A stretch of DNA of 64,000 nucleotides from H2-BAC3 sp045863035 (GCA_045863035.1 BTUV01000009.1:10662-74661); one strand, 5' to 3'; positions 22,382-32,544 are shown, counted from the stretch's first letter. Made by a program: numbers and translations. Notes: a model not told the origin generated them from the sequence alone.

Positions 22382-24139
22382 ATGGCGTTACTTGATTACC
22401 TGATAATAGCCGGATATTTTGTTTTCAGCATTGGCATAGCAGTGTATTATTCAAAGCGGTCAGGAAAAGATACAAACGAGTTTTTCCTTTCCGGCCGGAA
22501 TCTCCCCTGGTATCTTGCCGGGCTTTCGATGGTGGCCACTACCTTTGCCGCTGACACTCCGTTGGCAGTAACTGAACTTGTAGCGCGTAATGGTATATCA
22601 GGCAACTGGGTCTGGTGGAATTTTCTTTTTGGCGGTATGCTGACCGTGTTTTTCTTCGCGCGGTTATGGAGGCGGGCGGGCATTATGACTGAGGCCGAGT
22701 TCGCTGAAATCCGTTACGCGGGCAAGCCGGCGCGGTTTCTCCGCGGGTTCCGTGCTATATATCTCGGGCTTTTTATGAATGTGATTATTATGGGGTGGGT
22801 TAATACAGCAATGATTTCTGTGCTTACGGGAATGTTTGGCATTCCTGCAAGTGAAGTGATTTTTTATGTTTTCGGCTGTATGATTCTGGTTGCTATTTAT
22901 TCAGCGCTTTCCGGTTTATGGGGTGTGGTTGTTACTGATGCATTCCAGTTTTTTATTGCAATGGCAGGATGTATTATTCTTGCGATACTTGTGGTTAACT
23001 CATCTCAAATAGGTGGGATGAGCGGTTTGCAGGAAAAATTAGGCGACCGTCCGTTTCTGCTGGATTTCTTTCCGCGGATTGGTTCGGGGGTATCAACTGT
23101 AACAGGTATCTTTTCGCTCAGCATAGTTTCGTTTCTTGCATATATCGGAATACAGTGGTGGGCATCATGGTATCCGGGTGCTGAGCCCGGCGGCGGCGGA
23201 TATATAGCACAGCGGATGATGTCAGCTAAAAATGAAAAACATTCTCTTTATGCTACATTATTTTTCCAGGTGGCTCATTACGCAATACGTCCCTGGCCGT
23301 GGATTATCACCGCGCTTGCAACGCTGGTTATATATCCGGAGCTCGGCGCTGATGATAAGAAGATGGGTTTTATCTATGCCATGAATGACTTTCTGCCAAC
23401 GGGCTTAAAAGGTCTGATGGTGGCAGCATTTTTTGCGGCGTATATGAGCACAATAGCCACACAGCTTAACTGGGGCTCGTCTTATGTGATGAACGATCTT
23501 TACAGGCGGTTTATGAAACCCTCGGCTGAGGAGAAACATTACGTGGCCGTCTCACGAGTGTTTACGCTTCTTCTTATGGTTGTTTCGGTTATTGTAACTC
23601 TTTTTATTGACCGGATATCCGGGGCGTGGGAGTTCATACTTGAGTGTGGCGCCGGTGTAGGGGGTGTTCTTATCCTGCGCTGGTTCTGGTGGCGGGTTAA
23701 TGCCTGGTCAGAAATTGCCGCGCTGGTAACACCATTTGTAGTTTATCCTGTTGTTAAGATGATGGGTATCCAATTCCCTGAAAGTCTCTTTTATATCGTT
23801 GGAATTAACACGATCGTCTGGGTAGCCGTGACCTATCTCACAAAACCTGAGCCGGAGGAGAAGCTGATTTCGTTTTATAAACGGGTCTATCCGGGCGGGC
23901 GGCTTTGGGGGGACTATGCTAAAAAGAGCGGAATTACGGAGCAGACGGGGGTGTTCTCTGTGATGTTCATCAACTGGATAGCCGGCGTAATCTTTGTATA
24001 TTCGATATTATTTGGCACAGGTTACCTGCTGTTCTCAGAATTCGGTAAAGGATTCTTATATTTGCTGGTCGGAGTTTCAGCATTTTTAATAGTTAACCGT
24101 AATCTTTCCAAGACCGGCTGGGAGAAGCTGGGTTCTTAA
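22382..24139 (+). CDS. Sodium:solute symporter family protein
   Basis: A 585-residue inner-membrane transporter with about 13-14 helices. It opens with YLIIAGYFVFSIGIAVYYSK, and then SGKDTNEFFLSGRNLPWYLA is the SSS-family signature after helix 1. GVVVTDAFQFFIAMAGCIIL and AAYMSTIATQLNWGSSYVMN carry the sodium-site serines/threonines. The family imports sugars, amino acids, nucleosides or other small solutes with Na+. The substrate cannot be read from sequence. The ATG is preceded by AGAGGAG. It stands alone between the methyltransferase-like gene and the HAD gene. Confidence 0.88.
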   Translation: MALLDYLIIAGYFVFSIGIAVYYSKRSGKDTNEFFLSGRNLPWYLAGLSMVATTFAADTPLAVTELVARNGISGNWVWWNFLFGGMLTVFFFARLWRRAGIMTEAEFAEIRYAGKPARFLRGFRAIYLGLFMNVIIMGWVNTAMISVLTGMFGIPASEVIFYVFGCMILVAIYSALSGLWGVVVTDAFQFFIAMAGCIILAILVVNSSQIGGMSGLQEKLGDRPFLLDFFPRIGSGVSTVTGIFSLSIVSFLAYIGIQWWASWYPGAEPGGGGYIAQRMMSAKNEKHSLYATLFFQVAHYAIRPWPWIITALATLVIYPELGADDKKMGFIYAMNDFLPTGLKGLMVAAFFAAYMSTIATQLNWGSSYVMNDLYRRFMKPSAEEKHYVAVSRVFTLLLMVVSVIVTLFIDRISGAWEFILECGAGVGGVLILRWFWWRVNAWSEIAALVTPFVVYPVVKMMGIQFPESLFYIVGINTIVWVAVTYLTKPEPEEKLISFYKRVYPGGRLWGDYAKKSGITEQTGVFSVMFINWIAGVIFVYSILFGTGYLLFSEFGKGFLYLLVGVSAFLIVNRNLSKTGWEKLGS

Positions 24140-24289
24140 GAGGAAAGCCGGGTGGTTTGAGGTTAGCCATGTCCAAAACAATGAAGCAATAACCGGTCTT
24201 ATAATACTGTCAGGTATAACAAGTAAAATAAACAGCGGGTAAATATCTTTGGTTGGGAACGGGTAACAGAAAGTCTGTGTTTACATAAA

Positions 24290-24314
24290 CTCATGCCGGA
24301 GGGTTCGGTATGAG
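24290..24314. other. Hairpin in the leader of the HAD gene
   Basis: CTCATGCCG pairs with CGGTATGAG (one G-U pair) around a 7-nt loop, about 50 bp before the HAD gene start and without a T-run. It may be a leader structure. I do not recognise a riboswitch class in the 220-bp region before this gene. Confidence 0.4.
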
Positions 24315-24360
24315 CGCTTAACCTATTTTATTTTAAAGACCTGGGGGTAAGAAAATTGTT

Positions 24361-25212
24361 ATGTCAATTACAAACGAACAACTAAAAAAACTAAAACTTA
24401 TACTATTCGACCTTGATGGTACTCTTTTGGATGAAAAAGGGGAGATTGGGTCAAAAAGTGTCGAATACACAAAAAAGCTTGAAAAGCTGGGAGTGCAGTT
24501 TACCTTTGCCAGCGGACGGCTGCATTCTGCTCTGACTGATTATGCAAAAGAGCTTGAAATTTCTACCCCGCTCATTTCTCTTGACGGGTCACTAATTAAA
24601 AGTTACCCCGGCGGAGAGACAATCTTTGAATCATTTGTACCCGAAAAGTATGTTGAGAAGTGCGTAGCTTATGCTGACCGGTTTATGTTCAGGATAGCGC
24701 TTTGCCATGCTGATGCAATTTACTATACCGAACACAACACTCTCATTCCCCAGCTTATTGATAAATTCGGCGCTCGTTTTGATGAGGTGCCCTCCTACAA
24801 GCCCTACATTAAAGAAACACTTGAAGTGGTTCTGGCGAGCGAGTCAAAAGATTATCTAAAGCTCGTGCAGAACCGGATGCAGTTCCCTTACTCATTCGGG
24901 TTGAGCACTGCACTCACTAAATCATATTCAACACAGGGTATATATTACCTGGAAATCCGCAAGAAGGGAAGCAGCAAGGCAACAGGGCTTAACAGACTGC
25001 TCAGACAATTAAGGATTAAAATAAAGGAAACGGCAGTTATAGGCGACTGGTATAATGACCGGGAGCTTTTTTTAACAGATGCCTTAAAAGTTGCAGTTGC
25101 AAATGCTGTACCTGAGATTAAACATTACGCCGATTATATTACCGAAAAAACCAATAACGAAGACGGAGTCGGGGATTTTCTTGAACTTGTCTATAAAGCG
25201 AAAACCCAATAG
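24361..25212 (+). CDS. HAD-superfamily (Cof-type) phosphatase
   Basis: A 283-residue cytosolic hydrolase. Motif I is LILFDLDGTLLDEKG (residues 14-28, nucleophile in DLDGT). Motif II is FTFASGR, motif III the lysine in KKGSSKATGLNRL and motif IV VIGDWYNDRELF. The cap between motifs II and III is of the Cof/IIB type, as in sugar-phosphate phosphatases. The exact substrate is unknown. It is followed after 6-15 bp by the HD-domain gene, so it shares an operon with it and xerD. Confidence 0.9.
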   Translation: MSITNEQLKKLKLILFDLDGTLLDEKGEIGSKSVEYTKKLEKLGVQFTFASGRLHSALTDYAKELEISTPLISLDGSLIKSYPGGETIFESFVPEKYVEKCVAYADRFMFRIALCHADAIYYTEHNTLIPQLIDKFGARFDEVPSYKPYIKETLEVVLASESKDYLKLVQNRMQFPYSFGLSTALTKSYSTQGIYYLEIRKKGSSKATGLNRLLRQLRIKIKETAVIGDWYNDRELFLTDALKVAVANAVPEIKHYADYITEKTNNEDGVGDFLELVYKAKTQ

Positions 25213-25218
25213 CGGGGG

Positions 25219-27429
25219 GTGAGCAGTATGATTGTAAAGACTTCACTCCGTCTGAAAATCATTCTTGTTATAGCTGTAACAGTTCTTATCGCCTTGCTGT
25301 TCCCCCGTGAAATAGCGCTCAATACTGAAGTAAGTGTCGGGTCGGTCTGGATTCAGGATGATCTTATATCAGAGGGAGATTTTCCGGTATTAAAGGATCC
25401 GGTACTTTACCGCCGGGAGCTTGCGGCCGCCAGACAGGGTATATATCCGGTTTTCAGAAAAGAGGAATCAGTAGCCCGCAAAACAACAGATACTCTCAGA
25501 ATTTACCTTCAATATATTATTCACTTCCTTGACTCCGCCGGTAAGAAACCTGTGGCTGAAATTTCCAATGAAACTTTTTTCTCTTCCGAAGTATTCAGTT
25601 ATCTTTTGCAAAGCCGGTTGAATGAGCGCCGCGGGAGAAAACGGGGAGCGGCAATACAGGATATATTTAATACGGCAAGTCTTACCGCGGCCAGTATATA
25701 CAGACGGGGCATCCTGAATATCGAGCGTGATCAGATCAGCAAAGATAGTCTTGCCATCCGCGCGGGCAATATAGATATTATTGAACGCAAGGACCGTCTG
25801 ATACCCCCTTCCCGCATTCCGGCGGCGGTAAATGACTGGCTGAATCCGGAAATCACCGACTCACTTCACCGCGAAAGTATCCGTCAGATACTCAGGCATT
25901 TTCTTAAACCGAATCTGATTTATGACGCGGATCTTACAAAAGAAGAAATTGAGCTGGCGCAGTCCAAAGTCTCACGTTACTCAGGCATTGTTACTCTGAA
26001 TGAACGCATAGTTGCCAAGCATGACCGCATCACTCCTGAAATCAAGCTGAAGATAGACTCTTACAGTGTATATAAAGGAGAGGTTTCAGGTGTTACCGGC
26101 AGGGTGTTGCAATTTACCGGTAAGCTGCTTCATATATTTTCACTGCTGCTCCTGTTCGGTCTGTACTTGTATAAATTCAGGAATGATTTATATCAGAATA
26201 ATAAAAATCTGCTTCTTTTCGGCATCATGTTTCTCTGGCTGTCATTCGTAACGTATCTGATAAACATTATCAGCGTTACCGATGCAATGAAGCTGCTGAT
26301 TTTTATTCCGGCCGGCTCCATGCTTCTGACTATTATATATGATTCACGCGTGGGGTTTTATTCAACCGTAATCGCGGCGCTGATATCAGGCGCGCTCAGG
26401 GGTAATGATTATTCGTTTGTTCTGATGAATGTAGCTGCCGGAGCGATGGCTGCCTATTCAGTGCGTGATATTAAAAACAGAACACAAATTTTCAGATCAT
26501 TTCTCAGCATACTGGGCGGTTACGCAATCACGATTCTGGCTTTTGGATTTGAGCGTTACTCTTCCTGGGAGTATATACTGCTTGAGCTGGCTTTTGCCGG
26601 TACGAGTGCGTTGGTAAGTCCGGTACTTACCTACGGTCTCCTTATTTTCTTTGAACGTTTATTTAAGATTACTACCGAGCTCACACTGGTTGAGCTGCAG
26701 AGTTTTGATCACCGGCTGATGAGGGAGCTTTCTGCTAAAGCGCCGGGGACGTTTAATCATTCGCTGAACGTGGCTACTCTTGCGGAAGAAGCAGCGGTTG
26801 CAATTAAAGCGAACGGCCTTCTGGCAAAGACCGGCGCGTATTATCATGATATCGGTAAAACGCTTACACCCGAATATTTTATTGAAAATCAGCGCTCCGG
26901 GGTAAACTATCATGATACTATTTCGCCTGAGGAAAGTGTACAGGTTCTGCTGAATCATGTTAAAAAAGGAATTCAACTTGCGGAAGAACATGGTTTGCCG
27001 GAGGAGATTATTAAATTTATCCCCGCGCACCATGGCACCACAGTGCTCTCTTTCTTTTATGATAAGGCGAAAAATCTCTACGGAGAAGACAAGGTTAATA
27101 TAAATGATTACCGGTATCATGGACCAAAACCTTCAACAAAGGAAACCGCGATACTGATGCTTGCTGACACCTGCGAGTCTGCCGCCCGGTCACTTACTAA
27201 CCCGGATCAGGGGAGTATAGAAAAGATGGTTGACAGATTGATTAAGTTAAAAAAGGAGGATGGTCAGCTTGATGATTCTCCCATGACCTTTCGCGATTTG
27301 ATGATCGTCCGCGATGTGATTGTTGAACGATTGCAGAGTTTATATCACCGCAGGGTCGCCTATCCTGATACTATGAACATAGAGAAGGAGAAGGATGGAC
27401 ACGGAACCCTTCCTCCAACAGCTACTTGA
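25219..27429 (+). CDS. 7TM-HD (PgpH-type) c-di-nucleotide phosphodiesterase
   Basis: A protein of about 735 residues. It has an N-terminal membrane helix, then an extracytoplasmic 7TMR-HDED-like region (about 35-290), seven membrane helices (about 295-480) and a cytosolic HD domain. The HD residues are GTFNHSLNVATLAEEAA, YYHDIGK, FIPAHHGTT and MLADTCESAARSL. PgpH proteins hydrolyse cyclic di-AMP and so affect cell-wall and osmotic control. The GTG at 25219 opens the frame, but the ATG three codons later has the better ribosome site (GGGGGGTGAG 5-6 bp before), so 25228 is the likely start. The end overlaps the recombinase gene by 35 bp. Confidence 0.88.
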   Translation: MSSMIVKTSLRLKIILVIAVTVLIALLFPREIALNTEVSVGSVWIQDDLISEGDFPVLKDPVLYRRELAAARQGIYPVFRKEESVARKTTDTLRIYLQYIIHFLDSAGKKPVAEISNETFFSSEVFSYLLQSRLNERRGRKRGAAIQDIFNTASLTAASIYRRGILNIERDQISKDSLAIRAGNIDIIERKDRLIPPSRIPAAVNDWLNPEITDSLHRESIRQILRHFLKPNLIYDADLTKEEIELAQSKVSRYSGIVTLNERIVAKHDRITPEIKLKIDSYSVYKGEVSGVTGRVLQFTGKLLHIFSLLLLFGLYLYKFRNDLYQNNKNLLLFGIMFLWLSFVTYLINIISVTDAMKLLIFIPAGSMLLTIIYDSRVGFYSTVIAALISGALRGNDYSFVLMNVAAGAMAAYSVRDIKNRTQIFRSFLSILGGYAITILAFGFERYSSWEYILLELAFAGTSALVSPVLTYGLLIFFERLFKITTELTLVELQSFDHRLMRELSAKAPGTFNHSLNVATLAEEAAVAIKANGLLAKTGAYYHDIGKTLTPEYFIENQRSGVNYHDTISPEESVQVLLNHVKKGIQLAEEHGLPEEIIKFIPAHHGTTVLSFFYDKAKNLYGEDKVNINDYRYHGPKPSTKETAILMLADTCESAARSLTNPDQGSIEKMVDRLIKLKKEDGQLDDSPMTFRDLMIVRDVIVERLQSLYHRRVAYPDTMNIEKEKDGHGTLPPTAT

Positions 27430-28303
27430 TGATTATATAAACCATCTCAGGATGGTAAAAAACCAGTCGGAGAACACCATAGCCGGATATTCGACAGATA
27501 TACGCAACTTCTTCCGTTATTGCGAAGAACATAACATTGACACGCCGGAAAAAGTAACACTTGATGATGCAATCGGGTTCTTCTCACGCATGAAAGAACT
27601 TGGGCTTTCGGCGGGCACACAGGCGCGTTACCACTCCTCACTGAATGGATTTTTTACCTGGCTGGAATTTTCGCGATATATACCATACAGCGTCATAGAC
27701 AGAATACCCGCGCCCAAACTCGGCAGGGCGCTTCCTGAGGTACTCTCGGTTGATGAAATGGCTAAACTGCTCGAGATACCGCGGGTAGATACGACCGCCG
27801 GGCTGAGAGATAAAGCGATGCTTGAGCTTCTATACTCATGCGGGCTGCGTGTATCAGAGCTGATTGAACTGAAGCTGAATAATCTTTACTTTGAAGAGGA
27901 GATGATAAAAGTATTCGGGAAGGGGTCTAAGGAGCGGTTCGTCCCTGTCGGCAGAAGTGCAATTAACTGGGTTGATAAGTATCTTACTGTCGGGAGACCA
28001 GCGCTCGCGAAAGGGGAAAAAAGCCAGAATTTTTTATTTCTTAACCAGAAGGGGGGCAAGTTAAGCCGGATGGGTATCTGGAAGCTGATAAAGCAATACA
28101 CCATAACAGCCGGTATAAGCACAGCGGTGCATCCACACACATTCCGGCATTCATTCGCGACACACATGATTGAGGGGGGTGCAGACCTCCGCGCCGTACA
28201 GGAGATGCTTGGTCATGTTAGTATCGGCACCACCCAGATTTATACTCATGTTGACCGCTCATTCATCATGGAAGAACACCGTAGTTATCATCCGCGGGGG
28301 TAA
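27395..28303 (+). CDS. xerD: Tyrosine recombinase XerC/XerD
   Basis: A 302-residue recombinase, full length for the family. Residues about 8-100 are the SAM-like core-binding domain. The catalytic set is complete: Arg152 (CGLRVSELI), Lys176 (GKGSKERF), His248 and Arg251 (HPHTFRHSFATH), His274 (LGHVS) and nucleophile Tyr283 (TQIYTH). Xer proteins resolve chromosome dimers at dif. Sequence style is nearer XerD, but XerC or a single Xer is possible. The first 35 bp overlap the HD-domain gene, as usual for a housekeeping gene rather than an integrase of a mobile element. Confidence 0.88.
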   Translation: MDTEPFLQQLLDDYINHLRMVKNQSENTIAGYSTDIRNFFRYCEEHNIDTPEKVTLDDAIGFFSRMKELGLSAGTQARYHSSLNGFFTWLEFSRYIPYSVIDRIPAPKLGRALPEVLSVDEMAKLLEIPRVDTTAGLRDKAMLELLYSCGLRVSELIELKLNNLYFEEEMIKVFGKGSKERFVPVGRSAINWVDKYLTVGRPALAKGEKSQNFLFLNQKGGKLSRMGIWKLIKQYTITAGISTAVHPHTFRHSFATHMIEGGADLRAVQEMLGHVSIGTTQIYTHVDRSFIMEEHRSYHPRG

Positions 28304-28384
28304 GATAGCGGGTGGAAATTTCCTCCGCCCTGTGTATTTTGGGAGAAGGAAATTCTCAAATAACGGAAAAACTCGCTAAGCATT

Positions 28385-30235
28385 TTGAAGACATATCTCC
28401 GCATACTTTCCTACGCTAAGCCGTATAAGAAGTTTCTGGCTCTTTCTATCATGTTTACAATGCTCTATGCACTGTTGAACGGACTTGCCATCTATCTGAC
28501 TATTCCACTGCTTGATACTCTCTTTCAGGAGTCGGCAAAACAGACGGTGCCGGCTAAAACCTCAACATTTGTTTTGTTGCCTCTGTGGATAGTGTCAATT
28601 AAAGACTCCCTTGTAAAGATATTTAATGATTTTGTTTTCGCCGGAACAAAGATTGACGCTCTTGTGCGGATATGTGTTCTGGTGCTTACCGCCTACCTGC
28701 TTAAAAATATATTCGGATATATGCAGGCGTTTTTTCTGAACTATGTTGAGCAGGGTATCATGCGCGATCTCCGTAATGACGCGTACAACAAACTGCACAA
28801 TCTGCCCCTCAGCTATTTTAAAAACGAAAAAACAGGGAACCTCATATCGCGCATAATAAACGATACCAATGTAGTGCAGGCGAGTGTCTCTGCTGCATTT
28901 CTGAATGCTATACGTGAGCCAATTACAATTTTGGTATTTTTGGGGATGGCTTTCAGTATAAGCTGGCAGTTAACCCTTCTTGCCTTTATAATTCTCCCTT
29001 TTACCATGGCTATTATTGCCGCAATAGGTCTTAAACTGCGCCGTCAAAGCAATAAAATCCAGCAGAAGGTTGCAGATTTGACTTCACTCATTCAGGAAAC
29101 GATAACCGGGGTGAAAATCGTGAAGGCATTTACAATGGAAAAATATGAGAAGCTTAAATTTGAAAATGAGGCACAGAAGTTTTTCCGGCTGATGCTCCGG
29201 ATCACAAGAACCAGAAATCTTTCATCGCCGATTACGGAAGTGTTGAGCATGATTGTTGGCGTAGTGATTATATATTATGGCGGGCGTCTGGTGCTGGTTG
29301 ATCAGTCGTTAAAAGCAAGTGAGTTTCTCGGATTTCTTTTCGCAATCTTTCAGCTCATGCCTCCGATAAAAGAATTGAGCAGCGTTAATAACAGAATTCA
29401 GGAGTCGTCAGCCGCCGGGGACCGGGTGTTTGAAATTATTGATGCTGAACCTGAACCGGCCGACAAAGAAGGAACCGAACAACTCACCGGGCTAAGTGAA
29501 TCTATAGAGCTCCGCGATCTCAGTTTTAAATATGACCCGGACGGAGAGTATATACTGAGCGGAATCAGTTTTACGGTGAAGAAGGGGGAGATTATCGCGC
29601 TGGTCGGACCAAGCGGCGGCGGAAAATCTACCCTGGTTGATCTGATTCCCCGCTTTTATGATCCTTCTTCAGGAGGGATATATATAGACGGCAGGGATAT
29701 CCGCGCGCTTTCACTGCAAAGTTTGCGCGGCAAAATGGGTATTGTTACGCAAGAGACCATTTTGTTTAATGAGAGCATACGAGACAATATCGCATACGGT
29801 CTGAAAGAATATCCGATTGAACAAATCATCGAAGCTGCAAAGATGGCGAATGCGCACTCTTTTATTACCGGGCTGCCGGAAGGGTATGACACGATGGTAG
29901 GTGAGCGGGGAGTAAAACTTTCCGGCGGACAGAGGCAAAGAATTTCCATTGCGCGGGCACTGTTGAAAAATCCGGAAATTATGATCTTTGATGAGGCAAC
30001 TTCTGCCTTAGACAATGAGTCCGAACTTTTGGTGCAGGAAGCCATCGAGCGGTTAATGAAAAACAGAACAGTGTTTGTAATTGCTCACCGGCTAAGCACA
30101 ATCAGAAACGCATCAAGAATATTTCTGATCGAAAAGGGAAAGATCGTACAAAGCGGAACACATGATGAATTGATGGAATTTCCACAGGGGCTATATTACC
30201 GGCTTTATGATATGCAGTTTAAGGATGAAGCATGA
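28385..30235 (+). CDS. msbA: ABC exporter, MsbA-like (lipid/polysaccharide flippase)
   Basis: A 616-residue half-transporter: six membrane helices (about 15-340), then an ATPase domain with Walker A GPSGGGKST (about 408-416), the signature KLSGGQRQRISIARALL (about 511), Walker B IMIFDEATSALD and the switch His in VIAHRLSTI. It is full length for MsbA, which moves lipid A-core across the inner membrane. The start is a TTG; no ATG or GTG lies between the upstream in-frame stop and it. The stop overlaps the ligase-like gene by 4 bp (ATGA), so export and ligation are made together. Confidence 0.85.
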   Translation: MKTYLRILSYAKPYKKFLALSIMFTMLYALLNGLAIYLTIPLLDTLFQESAKQTVPAKTSTFVLLPLWIVSIKDSLVKIFNDFVFAGTKIDALVRICVLVLTAYLLKNIFGYMQAFFLNYVEQGIMRDLRNDAYNKLHNLPLSYFKNEKTGNLISRIINDTNVVQASVSAAFLNAIREPITILVFLGMAFSISWQLTLLAFIILPFTMAIIAAIGLKLRRQSNKIQQKVADLTSLIQETITGVKIVKAFTMEKYEKLKFENEAQKFFRLMLRITRTRNLSSPITEVLSMIVGVVIIYYGGRLVLVDQSLKASEFLGFLFAIFQLMPPIKELSSVNNRIQESSAAGDRVFEIIDAEPEPADKEGTEQLTGLSESIELRDLSFKYDPDGEYILSGISFTVKKGEIIALVGPSGGGKSTLVDLIPRFYDPSSGGIYIDGRDIRALSLQSLRGKMGIVTQETILFNESIRDNIAYGLKEYPIEQIIEAAKMANAHSFITGLPEGYDTMVGERGVKLSGGQRQRISIARALLKNPEIMIFDEATSALDNESELLVQEAIERLMKNRTVFVIAHRLSTIRNASRIFLIEKGKIVQSGTHDELMEFPQGLYYRLYDMQFKDEA

Positions 30236-32283
30236 AGCAGGAAAAATTCCGGCCGGTCATAGTCTTTTTCATCGTCCTTTTTCTGCTCACCCTTACCAAT
30301 TCCATCTTTCTTAATCAAATTGGATACTTCGGGGCACTGGTTCTCCTGCTGGTGCAGTTTGCGGTAACAAAGAAGAACCCCTTTCAGAAGACCGGACTTG
30401 AAGTTCCTTTCCTGCTTTTTATGGCGGTTGAGTTTATTTCGCTGCTTCTGTCTGATTATCAGGCGAATGCCTTTCAGAATTTTCTTAAGCGGGGACTTTT
30501 GATTCCTGTTATTTATGTTTTTGCATCAGTGCCTGAAACCGAAAAAGAGATAAAGCGGATTATCGTAATTTATGTGCTTGCCGCTTCAGCGGTTACATCC
30601 CTTTATATATATCATTCACTTGAGTATTTTATTCAGAATCTTTACCGCGCAACGGAGTCTGGCCCATCAATTTTCCAGTACCCCATTACCAGCAGTGAAT
30701 TGTATTCCTTTTTGGTAATTCTCCTTTTTGCTTTTATGCTTTACGGAAAGATGCAGTTTAAATACAGGGTAATAGTCATAATTCTTTTCTTTATTGCTGC
30801 TGCATCCTTGTTTGCTACTTACAAAATGACCGGATGGATTGGCGCTGCCGCGGGTATGGGAATTATCCTGCTTTATAAAAATGATTGGAAACTGATAGTT
30901 CCGGTACTGCTGCTGATAGCTGCGTTATTTATTGTGGACAAAAATATTTCACGTATTGAAATATATAAAATTCAGGGTGGAAATTATCAGAAGACAGCCG
31001 GAGCAGAAACAAGTGGCCGGCCATACGATCTTTTGTCAGTTGACGGGTCAGTTTTGCTCAGTGATTTTCAGGGTGGACTTGTTACGGTCTCTGAAAAAGC
31101 CGGATTTACGAAGAATTTCAGAACTCCCTCACCTGTTGTTACCGCCCGAGAAATTGATTCTGTGAAGCTGCTTCTTTGGATGATGGACAGTCGTTTTTGG
31201 GTAATTAGCAGAGCTGCAGCAGACTATGAATTGCTTTATGAAGTGTTAAGTCCGGGCCAGACGAACGCTTTTACTCTTGCCGATTCATTGTTATATATTA
31301 TGGATAAGGACAGCGGGCTGAGCGTTTACCGGCTTGGAAGTAAATCATTTGAGAGAGTGTATTATAATAAGAGCTTTTCTTTTGCCCAGCGCCTCGTAAA
31401 AGTGAATAATATTCTGATTCATCATTCGGCTGCGACAGGGCTGAGAGTTCACCGGCTTACCAATGGAATACCGGAAGCTGAGATATATAACGACAGCACA
31501 TTGACGAACGTAAGTCTGCTTGCTGCCTCAGGGTCTGGGATTATTCTTTCAGCAAATGGTGAAACTTTCAGAGCACTGTTTGATGACTCAACGAGGCAAT
31601 TTGAAAGAAGGGTAATATATAAGAATGCAGGACAGTGCGGATATTATGCTTCTGACGGGAAAAGTGAGTTGTTCATTCAGCAGGATGGAAAAATTCTTGT
31701 GTACCGCAAGGGGGACTTGGCTTCTCCTGAAATTATTGCACTTCCATACTCGCCAAATAGTGCCGCGGTCAACGATGATGCGGTGTTTGTATCACAGATG
31801 AAACGAAGCCGGGCTCTCAGGTTAATTGACCGGTATCATCTTTCAAACTACGCGCGGTTTGAAATGTGGAAAACCGGCTGGCGGATTTTTCAGGATAATC
31901 CCTGGTTTGGTGTCGGAGATATAAGTCTTGAGCCATACTATAAACAAAAGAAAAGCCCCTATCTGAAAGAGATACAGGGTCATCTCCATAATAATTATGT
32001 ACATGTTCTGGCAATCCTCGGCGGAATTGGGTTTATCGTGTTTATATACATGCTCAGCATGGTTTATCTGCGGCTGCATAAAACGGTGCTGGCTCTTAAA
32101 GGAAATGATTTTTTTCACCCGCTCGCGCTCGGGGTGATTGGTTCCTTTGTCGGATTTTTGGTTTCCGGTCTGACCGAATGGAATTTTGGTGATCATGAAA
32201 TAATCACGATGGTGTGGTTTTTTGCAGGTCTTGCAATTGCGGCAGAGAGAGTGGCGTTTACAAGGAGCACAAATAAACCGTAA
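30232..32283 (+). CDS. O-antigen ligase-like (Wzy_C) protein with large inserted domain
   Basis: A 683-residue membrane protein. About eight to nine helices span residues 8-245. Residues about 250-530 are a soluble, beta-rich stretch with repeated VDGSVLLSDF, LADSLLYIMDKDSGLSVYRL and SGSGIILSANGET motifs, like a beta-propeller. The Wzy_C/WaaL part then resumes with YARFEMWKTGWRIFQDNPWF and the hallmark GHLHNNYVHVLAILGGIGF, and ends with three helices. Ligases and polymerases of this family join surface polysaccharide to lipid carriers. The insert, about 280 residues and probably periplasmic, is unusual. The gene begins in the msbA-like stop codon. A repeat and a scaffold gap follow. Confidence 0.75.
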   Translation: MKQEKFRPVIVFFIVLFLLTLTNSIFLNQIGYFGALVLLLVQFAVTKKNPFQKTGLEVPFLLFMAVEFISLLLSDYQANAFQNFLKRGLLIPVIYVFASVPETEKEIKRIIVIYVLAASAVTSLYIYHSLEYFIQNLYRATESGPSIFQYPITSSELYSFLVILLFAFMLYGKMQFKYRVIVIILFFIAAASLFATYKMTGWIGAAAGMGIILLYKNDWKLIVPVLLLIAALFIVDKNISRIEIYKIQGGNYQKTAGAETSGRPYDLLSVDGSVLLSDFQGGLVTVSEKAGFTKNFRTPSPVVTAREIDSVKLLLWMMDSRFWVISRAAADYELLYEVLSPGQTNAFTLADSLLYIMDKDSGLSVYRLGSKSFERVYYNKSFSFAQRLVKVNNILIHHSAATGLRVHRLTNGIPEAEIYNDSTLTNVSLLAASGSGIILSANGETFRALFDDSTRQFERRVIYKNAGQCGYYASDGKSELFIQQDGKILVYRKGDLASPEIIALPYSPNSAAVNDDAVFVSQMKRSRALRLIDRYHLSNYARFEMWKTGWRIFQDNPWFGVGDISLEPYYKQKKSPYLKEIQGHLHNNYVHVLAILGGIGFIVFIYMLSMVYLRLHKTVLALKGNDFFHPLALGVIGSFVGFLVSGLTEWNFGDHEIITMVWFFAGLAIAAERVAFTRSTNKP

Positions 32284-32319
32284 CTCAGTAGCATCGTCAC
32301 CACACAAGGATGTAATTTT

Positions 32320-32528
32320 GTAGAGACGTCACAAATGCTAACCGGATTTCGAATCATATTTGGTGTATTGCATTTGTGGGGTCTCATGTGTCGAGAGGGG
32401 GCGTAATGTGTGTACGGTGTCAAGGTGCGTGGGTTTGTATTGGGATTTGGTTGTGCGGGTCGGAGACGACGCAATCGCAAAACCCAATCGTATATATAAT
32501 TCTGCTTTAGCGATTGCATCGTCTCTAC
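32320..32528. repeat. Bipartite palindromic element, copy A1
   Basis: Hairpin 1 (TAGAGACGTCACAAATGC ... GCATTTGTGGGGTCTC) and hairpin 2 (GAGACGACGCAATCGC ... GCGATTGCATCGTCTCTAC) are joined by about 75 bp. The outer ends GTAGAGACG and CGTCTCTAC are inverted repeats. A direct second copy starts 225 bp on. Related units lie at 63452 and 63714, and half a unit at 42968. Confidence 0.9.
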
Positions 32529-32544
32529 GCAGGAATGTAATTTT

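Noticed and set aside
24140..24360. Riboswitch in the leader of the HAD gene
   Set aside because: Only one short hairpin is clear; no conserved core of a known riboswitch class was recognised.
27395..28303. XerC/D-like gene as the integrase of a mobile element
   Set aside because: It overlaps a housekeeping gene by 35 bp, has the standard Xer length and catalytic set, and no attachment-site repeats flank it.
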